Below, one piece after another: positions 56,201 through 64,000 of a stretch of 64,000 nucleotides of DNA (position 1 is the first letter of the stretch; every line of letters begins with the position of its first letter). The stretch comes from Cruorifilaria tuberocauda (Eukaryota > Nematoda > Chromadorea > Rhabditida > Onchocercidae), in contig JABVXU010000014.1 in assembly GCA_013365365.1 (NCBI GenBank), positions 355,509 to 419,508 on the forward strand, written 5' to 3'. A program made the translations under genes and the position numbers. The notes under the pieces are model-generated. The model saw only the letters and a list, made by a program, of their open reading frames with translations, ran no database searches and was not told the origin of the DNA.

Positions 56201-57598
56201 TGGCTGATAAGAAATTTGATTTTTTTTACCCATTTTATCTATTCACAGTGTACATCATTAATTTGAATCCGAAATAAATTCAATATAATCTTTTAAATCT
56301 ACGTTGAACCTTTTAGCCCCCATATGGGTTTTCAATTCATGTGCATTCTTTAGTGCATTTGAAACGAAACGTTTACCACATCCCCATGAACACACATAAG
56401 GAGTTAGACCCATGTGACGTCGTACATGCATTCGCATTGGCGTGCGCTGTGTAAACCTGAATAAATATATATTTCTCAAGAAAATCGAAAATTGAAATCA
56501 AAAAAGATAAAATATATACTTTTGAAAAATCTGAAAAGGAAAACAAAGACCTTGAACCACAAATCTGACATTGAAATGGCTTCTCGCCAGTGTGCGTCCG
56601 TCGGTGAGCTTCAATTTTCGAAGGATGCTTAAGAACAATGCCACAATATTCACAAGTAACTATCTAAAAAGAAAATTACACAGATGAAAACGAACGACTT
56701 ATGAGGAATCTGTCTGGCACTTTTCTGCCATATACTGCATTCTTTGAGCCATTTGTCATTTACAAAGAATAAAACTAGTATTAAATTTTATCTCACGTTT
56801 TGATAGGTCCAACCGTACAAAATGTACGATTAATGAAAAAAATCTCAATCCTGCACAATATTTCAGGTAACGTACGGTAGCTTTTTTTGCGGAAGATGAT
56901 GGCGTCACTGACAGCCATTGTTGTTGAATAGCACTACTGTTCATCGGTGTTGAACTTGGAAAACCCTAAATTTTCCCCAGTTTTTGTAACATTTCCAACT
57001 TGAAATGAAGTAGTCTTTGACTTGTTAACATACTTATAATTTTATTAATAATTACTACTATTCCACTACCGCTATAATAACCTACACGACCATTTATTTT
57101 ATTATTGTACCACTCAGGATTATATTAATTAGGTCCAGCCATTTAGTAGAACATTCTTCCTAATAATACAGAAGAGAAATTAATAATATAACCCTCAAAA
57201 GTACTAATACAACGATTTGTAGAGAAAACCCAAGATTCCAGTACTGGAACTAATTCTAAGACGAAATTCGCAACCTAAATTAATTTACTACATATCATCC
57301 CTAAGTGAAAAGTTTCATTTAAAAATCCCAAATGTTATCCAAACGATTCTGAATAAAATAAGCTCACCTCATTCAGTCCAGTTCCGAAATGAGATAAATC
57401 AGCACTGGCAACATCATCAATGATGGCAGTGAGTCGTGCGTCAGCATCAAAAGCTTTTGCCAATGAACTGGTAAGCACAGGATCATTGGTGGATAAGTAA
57501 TCATGTTCTAGTAATGGCCGTCCGAGAGATAAATCAAAGCACACATCATCCATATGTGAACAAGTCATTTGACAAGCTTCATTTGCGTCTTCCAGCAT
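53286..57598 (-). CDS. C2H2 zinc-finger protein, seven fingers, 11 exons
   Basis: Probable sequence-specific nuclear DNA-binding protein. Exons: 57368-57598, 56876-56965, 56551-56663, 56310-56456, 55989-56157, 55524-55758, 54971-55070, 54680-54862, 54245-54305, 53920-54042, 53286-53609; 591 aa. The N-terminus is acidic. Fingers 1-3 lie at about 111-191 and fingers 4-6 at about 290-370, joined by HTGEKPF/HTGERPF linkers. Finger 7 (CSINNC...HQAKEH) follows at about 376-400, and the C-terminus is acidic. Fingers 1-3 and 4-6 are similar copies: both contain LKHPSKI.AH.RTHTGE, both third fingers are CxxxC with CG.RFVS, and both end in G-x-K-R with a phase-2 intron in that Arg codon. The intron at 55071-55523 is GC-AG. 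The start ATG directly abuts TTTCAG, so it is either a spliced-leader site or an internal Met after an unseen 5' exon. I do not recognise the orthologue. Confidence 0.85.
55071..55523 (-). other. GC-AG intron in the zinc-finger gene
   Basis: The exon ends ACATACAG and the intron begins GCTAGC. The next exon begins GTGAAAAGCC after ATTTTAG. This junction restores the HTGEKPFEC linker exactly. The alternative GT donor 11 nt earlier would delete the second zinc-ligand His of finger 5. Confidence 0.7.
55306..55443. repeat. Dispersed repeat pair A, copy 2
   Basis: Partner of 50484-50620, lying in the GC-AG intron of the zinc-finger gene. The two copies are 4.8 kb apart in neighbouring, oppositely transcribed genes. 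Confidence 0.85.
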
Positions 57599-57600
57599 CT
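57599..57600 (-). promoter_or_regulatory. Splice acceptor abutting the zinc-finger ATG
   Basis: The minus strand reads GATTTTCAG immediately followed by ATG. This is either a trans-splice site with no 5' UTR beyond the leader or the acceptor of an internal exon. Confidence 0.5.
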
Positions 57601-58300
57601 GAAAATCGAAAATTTTAAATAAATTTAATTACTACATTCGTAATAAATCATCATAAAAATCAATCGCAATTATAAAACATCACACTTCCTTTCCTGTCAT
57701 TGAAGAAATCCATTATCATAAAAAATGAAACAAACAAATTAGTAACGAAATAACACGTCAGGTCATGAGGACATTTAGCAAGAATAAAATAAATTTTCAC
57801 CAAGGATTTATTTTACAAAATAAATTATTATTTATTATTTATTATGCCACATTATTATATTAACTTCATTATTACATTAATTTGTTTTTCCTATATTAAT
57901 ATTGCTATATTTCCATATTTTATATATCTTATATTAATATATCATTTTTGTTTAAACAAAAACCCACAAAATATCATTAGAGGAGAGAAAAAACTCGCAA
58001 TTACTACAGTGAATATCAACTAATTAATATAATCCAACTAATCATTAATGAAATACTATCGAAGGTACGCATTAATTGCTGTCAGATATAACATTAATTT
58101 ATCAACTTAATAAAGATACATTGAAAATTTTAAATACTCACTAACAATCAAACATCTTAACATTTATTTACCAAAGATTATCAATTTACAGGTATACTTA
58201 AAATAGTTCTCCATCAACCCATTTTATGCCCGCAGATGTTGAGTTAAGCATTGAAATGTCCTACACTTTCTACTATCCTGCAATCTATTTCTAATATGAA
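57601..58300. other. Very AT-rich spacer between zinc-finger and emerin genes
   Basis: Extremely AT-rich, with near-repetitive TTATTATTTATTA sequence at 57820-57950. No coding sequence is seen. Confidence 0.6.
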
Positions 58301-58319
58301 ACACATCTATACTGATCTG

Positions 58320-58740
58320 AACACAGCTTTGCTTAAATTCTGACTTCGCTTTAAAGGATTCTCTCGAGAGCTCGCCCTCACTAGCATTAGCACCCGAATG
58401 TGGCCCTCATCTCGGAACCGGCTGATTTTGACCGGTCCGAAGGTACCTTTATGAGTGTTAAAGACCGCAAAATACCTCGTTCAGCCGCATTATATTTTAC
58501 ATTGCTAATTCTATGGCGCCGAAAATGGCCGTTCTTGTTTCGAATTAGGACTCATTGTCGGCGAGAGGGAGTGACTGCAGAGTTCGCGCAGTCTGCTATT
58601 CCACCGTGTCCGGAAAGTTATCTTCTAAATAAAATTTTCCGGCACACTTCCATGTTCACAAAATAGAAGTCTCCGTGAGTTGCGTGTACAGCGGCACATC
58701 CACCGCTGACTCTATTATGGCATGTCTACTACGGCTAATA
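58320..58740. promoter_or_regulatory. GC/CpG-rich candidate bidirectional promoter
   Basis: A block clearly richer in G+C and CpG than its flanks lies between the divergent zinc-finger (minus) and emerin-like (plus) genes, 0.7 kb from the former start and 0.4 kb from the latter. The open frame crossing it is not recognised as protein. It is a promoter candidate by position and composition. Confidence 0.4.
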
Positions 58741-59140
58741 TGATATCCTTGCATGTTAGCTTGATGTTTATGCATCATCCTGAAAATCAGTGATGTAATT
58801 CATCTTGACTCTGAGATTTGTAAATTTTACTTTGAAATACTAGGGAAACTTAGGTGTTTGAATTTATACTCATATCGCTAATAACGTTTTTACGGTGTTA
58901 GTTCAATATCTGAACTTATACGACTTCATTGATTATTTCTTTGTTGCATTATTTTTCGCAGTCTTTAACTGAGAGTCTTCATTGTATATTTTCTGATAGC
59001 AAAGTTGGAATTACAGTACATTGTTGGGGACGGATAACATGATTCGTCTTTATAGTTCACCGCTTAGTTTTCATATCTCTTTTTTCCATTTTTGTTTTAT
59101 TTAATAGTTTTGGCTCATATTATTTTCGTGCTTCTTTTTT

Positions 59141-59142
59141 AG
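59141..59142 (+). promoter_or_regulatory. Probable trans-splice acceptor of the emerin-like gene
   Basis: GCTTCTTTTTTAG lies 29 nt upstream of the ATG at 59172, with no coding sequence before it. Confidence 0.5.
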
Positions 59143-59171
59143 CAATAGCAAGTTCTTTGTTTCCAAACAAA

Positions 59172-60867
59172 ATGGTGGATATAAATCAGCTTACCAATGA
59201 AGAGATTCGAGACCAACTTATGATACATGGTTGTGATCCTGGACCTATCGTTGGAAGTACTAGAAATGTTTATGCAAATAAGTTGCGGCGTTTGCTAGAA
59301 GGAAAATCAGATGTTGCAGCGGTACCTGAGGTTTGTTCTTAAATCAACATTACAATTTTGATTTATTTTTACTATTGCTCTAGATTTTCATTAAAAGAAT
59401 TGGATATAATTATTCTTAAGTGGAAGGAATTACTTTAGTCTGTTGATAAGGATGCATGTATGTAGAAGATATGATGGGCACAACTAGTACAAAAGAGATA
59501 TTATTGAATGTCGTTACAATTAAACAGTATCAGAACTACGTGACCATCAAATTTCGACAATTTTTGTAGCTGTATATTTTGTGTTAGCACCAATTTCTTG
59601 CCGCGTGTTAGTAGCCTTCTTACATTATTCTAAATTAATTAAATAGTATAAGGTACTGGATAGTAATTTTAAGTATCGATGAATTTTTACAGAGAGCGGA
59701 ATCTGACGCCGCAGGAACGGGAAGTCCTAAATCTTCACCGAAGCGTAGCGATGTATCACACAGTCCACAGAAATCACGCTCACCAAGACGTGCTACTCGT
59801 TCTTCCGTTCAAGAAGTGTCCAGACTGACAAAGGTTCAAAATGTACTATCTAATTCTAAGATATCGCGTGCATCATCAAAAACTGCAGATGTTTCCTCAA
59901 TGAGCTCATCTATAACATCCGATTCCAAACAATCAGTGAAGCCACTTGCTGTTCAATCATCTGTTCCTACTTCTCCGCAATCTCTTGTAGATTTCGAAAT
60001 CAAAACTACCACAGAAGTAGGCACAGTTCCAGAATCTCATCATTCTTCATCAAGAGCAAGCGTTACTTCTGAATCCCCATCTCCTGATATAATTTCAAAT
60101 TCTTTCAAAGCACCCAAGCCTTACCCGTCTGAAACAACACCGGAAATTTACCATAGTATGTCTACAACGCGGTTCACATCGTTGCGAGTAAGTATATGCA
60201 GCTGAGTAATTTTCTTTGATTTTTTTCTTTTCAAAAATCGTTGTCTCCGGTTAGTAGGGCTGAGATACCTCTTTTGGCCTGAAGGTTGAAAGTAGGCATC
60301 GGAATCTTTATGATCTTAGAATTCATCTATTCCGAATATCATACTTCAAGTTGTAATGTAATGACAGTGTCATTTTTGCTTTTTTTTGTAATTCATGATT
60401 TTCTTACTCTGATTCAAAGGTGTGTCAGCTTTAATTCCTTAACTTGATATAATTTGTAGGATAATTGGAGGGGTGGAAAAATTAGCGATGGTTCAGATGA
60501 TGATTTGCGTGGTGAAGAAAGTTCGCGTATTTTGTTGCCTAGTTGGAAAGAGGATCATACATATTCAGCTCGATATGATTCAAAACAAAGCCCAATGGCC
60601 GAACATTGTTTGAATAAGAATTCCATTGCACACTGCAGTCAAATGCCCTACTATAGTTTAGGAGCAGAGTTTGAAAATTCCTACAATTCCTACAATGGAT
60701 ACGGAAGTCGACGTAGTGGTTCGGTAGATAAGGAAAAAATATCACGAAGCTATGGAAAAATGGGCCTCACTCTTTTTTTCATTATCACAGCAGTTATTTT
60801 TATATTCTTCATCGTGCAAAACTATGTTGAACTAGAGCATGGTGAAGGTAACAAAGAAGAATTTTAA
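59172..60867 (+). CDS. emr-1: Emerin-like LEM-domain inner nuclear membrane protein, 3 exons
   Basis: LEM proteins tether chromatin to the nuclear lamina through BAF (barrier-to-autointegration factor). Exons: 59172-59330, 59693-60187, 60460-60867; 353 aa. The LEM domain covers about residues 5-43 and includes the family core GPIVGSTRNVYANKL. Exon 2 encodes a long disordered Ser/Pro/Thr-rich region with many SP and basic-SP sites, consistent with mitotic phosphorylation (inference). A single transmembrane segment lies near the C-terminus (about 320-340, LFFIITAVIFIFFIV), followed by a 13-residue acidic tail. One C-terminal membrane span fits emerin rather than LEM2/MAN1, which have two. It appears longer than the C. 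elegans emerin, as I recall that protein, mainly in the disordered linker. The ATG chosen begins the LEM domain; upstream frame has no ATG. Confidence 0.85.
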
Positions 60868-63225
60868 AAATTTTTTTCTCGAATGCAATGTTTGATGGTT
60901 CTATAGAATTTTTTGGAACATTATGGACACATTTTTACTTGCCTGACTGTTATGTAATAGCTTTGAAACAAGAATTTTATCGAATATTTTGGAATTTTCA
61001 TTCGGTTTTTAGCTGTGAAACTTGTCTTCATAAGCGTTATTTTATTTTCATATCCAAAATTCTAAAGGTGTTTCAGATTTTTTCTCGCAGAACCAACTAT
61101 TTTTAAGCTTGAACGGATGTGTTTCAAATTTTCAAGCTTATCCATGTTTACAAATACATTGTTGTAATTTTCCATAGACAGTTTATCTCCTCTTCCTTCA
61201 GTTTCAAAATACTTAGATCGAGCATCCCGAAGAATTTTTCCCGAAGATTTTCAAATTGTGATTTTTAATTTAATTGTAATTTAAGTTTTATATATCGACT
61301 TGATGTGTATAAAATGCAAATACATTCCGAAAGTTGTTCCATTTGCATTTTATAAAATCATTCATTTTTTTAGTAATACAGCCTACATCTTTTTCTGAAT
61401 TGTCTCATAAATTGATTTTATTTCGCTATTTGGCATTTTTTGAGGATTTAATCAGGATCCATATAGGCTTGCCGCTTTTTAACATTCATTTATCTGCTTT
61501 CGATTGTTTATGTTTAGAAAGGACATCGGAGATTTCATCCCTTCATTAAATTTTATTGTTTGGCATGCGTGATATACATAAATTTGTTGTATGTTCCTAC
61601 ATTTTTAGGTATTTGGATGTCATATGAAGTATTGAGTACATTTGTTGAAATTATTGTTTTTACAGAGAAACATGGGAGTTTTCATCCATCCCAAATTTTG
61701 ATGCTTGTTTTGCTGCTTATATATTACTCAAAAATTCTTATGCGGATTTCGTAAAATGATCTAGGAAATTTTTATCCGACACTTTTTTAATCCAGAATTT
61801 ACTGGAAAAGATTGTGGTATTGTTTACTGCAGGTTTGAACTAGTACTCAGTTTTCAGTGAGACTATTGAGATGACAGATGAAGTGTATGGGAGAAAGGCC
61901 ATTAGATATTTTAAAAATTAAAATCAGTTCTTGAAAACTTGAAAAACCTGGAAACAAAATGTGATTGTAGAAGTTGTTTTAAGAAGGGAGCTGAAAAGAA
62001 AAAATACAGAAGCTTCTATTGGTGGTGGCTTATTTAAAAATCAAGAAATGACTTTACTTGAAAGTACATAGAACTACATTTCTGTTAACTAATTTCTGTT
62101 TGTTTTTACGCAAAAGTGATTTCTAGTCATAAAATTATTTTTTTTACGGAGTAATTTTCAATTACTTGAAATAATTTTTAGAGAAAATTGACTGAAGATA
62201 GTTGCGTAAAATGGACTAGATGAAGCTGTAACTTCCTTTTTAAGATGGTAATCAATTAGATTCTGACACTGAACACGCAGCTGCGCAACGTTTTTACAAA
62301 TTCTGGATGGTGTCCTCAAGTAAATGTGAAATGGAGCTGATGAAGTTGATATGTTGCGGCAGCAATAGTCCAATTGGTAGTCCGCAACAAATAATTCAAT
62401 GATTGTCATGCAATCTTCTATTTCATTGCGAAATTCATGAATATGGGATCAAAATGCATGTAAAACGATTTTCAGCAGTATTGCTCGGACCTACTATTCA
62501 TTGTTTTTCAAAGTTACAATTCATTAGTTAATGTTGTCAGTAGAATTAAAGCAGGTTAAGCGTTACGCTATCCTTACAGCAATTACAAAATTACTCATAT
62601 TGTAGTATTCACATTGCAGCACGTTACTGCTATCAGTGATGAGTTCATTGTGTCTATTTATACACAGCATTCTCTCAGATGAACATGTTTAAATTGAGGG
62701 TAAGTATTTCGTTACATTATTGAATGTAACTTTCTAATACTCTTAGATCTGAAAGTTAAATTATCAACTGGAGAGAGAAACATTTGTTCATGCAAATCCT
62801 GGAACACTTTGAAGAGATCATTTGCAGTTTTATGCATCGTGAATATGTATCTCGTTTTTAGTGCTACAACTAGCATATCCGGTTAACGAAATTCTGAAAT
62901 TGTCCGAAAAAAATGTACAGCTACATTGATTTGGTGTTTCACACATATGATGGATTTAGTCAGAAGATGGGGCATTTAACTAAGCATGTTTTACATTTAG
63001 AATATTTTATAAGTACGTATTTGAACGATCAGAATAATAGAACCAAATAAGTTCTAATTTATTTGCAAGATTTGCAATCTACAGTTGATTGAGTCTCAAG
63101 TTACAGCTTTAAAAACCATTTCAAATCAGGAGAATGCTTAATTGAAAAGTCTGGTTAACTACATACGAATATATATATATATATATATACATTGCGGATT
63201 GAATGGACATTGAGAAAGACGAATT
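60868..63225. other. 3' flank of emerin-like gene, no gene recognised
   Basis: AT-rich sequence with short open frames only. I see no splice-supported or family-recognisable coding sequence. An (AT)n tract lies at about 63170-63190 nearby. Confidence 0.55.
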
Positions 63226-63229
63226 CCTA

Positions 63230-63641
63230 AAGTATGTTGAAGCGTGCTCTTTCCGCTTAGCTTGCATGTTTGGCTGAGCAAGGCAGAATGACGGCCGGCA
63301 CGTCATCACTGATGCTATCTGCTATTTGCCACGAAGAATGCATGCATGCATCATACATATGTATATGGAATATATGGAGGAAGCGTTGTGGTTTATATCA
63401 GATGCTATGCTTACAGTGGGTGAAGAAGCTACGGTTGCAGTATGCAGCGATGGATTTAACCGCATCACTTCGAGCTGGCCTGGCTTGTCTTAACTTTGCT
63501 GACCAGGCTACTCATAAGAGGTTTCTCCGCATTGGTGCTCTCCGGATAAAGACACCCTTTAAGTATCTCTTTCTCTCCATTTCTCTTCCCTCTCGTAAGA
63601 ACATTCCAAGCAAATGCTGTGTTTACTTCTCACTGTTCTAA
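63230..63641 (+). other. GC-richer block with unrecognised 117-codon frame
   Basis: From 63230 to about 63570 the sequence is richer in G+C than the surroundings. A plus-strand frame runs from an ATG at 63288 to 63641 (117 aa, Cys- and Leu-rich), with no homology I recognise and no strong acceptor just upstream. It may be an orphan exon, a promoter-type GC block of a gene beyond the window, or chance. Confidence 0.25.
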
Positions 63642-64000
63642 GAATACTAATATTCCGTTCCTTTCCATATATTTTTTCTTTCCCTTTCCTCTTCCTTGAC
63701 AACAACCCTTGAAGTTCCGATTGAAAAGAGAGAGATAGAGAGAGAAGCAGATATGAGAAATGGATAAAGCTTTCAATAATTGCATTCGAGAATGGCAAAC
63801 TTATACATGTTGGCCTGGAAAAGTGCATATGGTGTAAATAGCTTGCAGACACACAAACGAGTGAGTGCGAGAGAGAGACTTGTTGTCTGCAAATTTCTTC
63901 GCAAGGTTGATAGACTCTGATAGATATTATTTCTATTTGCTTCAACCTTACTTCTAGCATGTCAGACATGCACGCATGCATACACTTCTTTAAGAACAGC

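Noticed and set aside
63559..63981. 140-codon minus-strand frame at the right edge
   Set aside because: Its sequence is dominated by the complement of GAGA-type purine repeats (Ser/Leu runs), and it overlaps another open frame on the plus strand.

Overview
The window looks like nuclear DNA of a nematode, most likely a spirurid/filarial species; the species is an inference. It is very AT-rich. The genes are split into many short exons by mostly small introns. Splice acceptors are of the TTTCAG/TTTTAG type, and several sit 0-30 nt upstream of a start codon, where nematodes trans-splice a spliced leader. Exon boundaries below were read by hand, requiring GT-AG (or, twice, GC-AG) junctions, an unbroken frame and protein-family continuity. 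In every gene model the summed exon lengths are divisible by three.

Layout: 1-15,077 is about 15 kb with no recognisable gene, only microsatellites and AT-rich sequence. 15,211-19,947 (minus) is ubiquilin, with a UBL domain, STI1-like region and UBA domain. 22,016-37,475 (minus) is a complete 32-exon CHD1 chromatin remodeller. 40,983-46,138 (minus) is an ERp57/PDIA3-type protein disulfide isomerase ending in KEEL. 49,321-52,545 (plus) is a two-pore-domain (K2P/TWK) potassium-channel-like protein in which both selectivity-filter motifs are degenerate. 53,286-57,598 (minus) is a seven-finger C2H2 zinc-finger protein built on a duplicated three-finger module. 59,172-60,867 (plus) is an emerin-like LEM-domain inner nuclear membrane protein. 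From 60.9 to 64 kb no gene is recognised.

The genes do not form an obvious pathway. Four are core housekeeping functions (proteasome shuttle, chromatin remodeller, ER oxidoreductase, nuclear envelope protein), one is an excitability protein and one is a putative transcription factor. Spacing between neighbouring same-strand genes is 2-3.5 kb, wider than a tight operon. The K2P and zinc-finger genes converge and may share one bidirectional poly(A) signal. The zinc-finger and emerin genes diverge from a GC/CpG-rich stretch. Similar stretches lie upstream of ubiquilin, CHD1 and PDI but not of the K2P gene.

I see no prokaryote-style system, CRISPR array or intact transposon. The best lead for something undescribed is the K2P-like protein, which keeps the channel fold but has lost the canonical filter in P2 and altered it in P1. 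Next are the duplicated zinc-finger module, two GC-AG introns, and a cluster of unfolded-protein-response-like sites upstream of the PDI gene.
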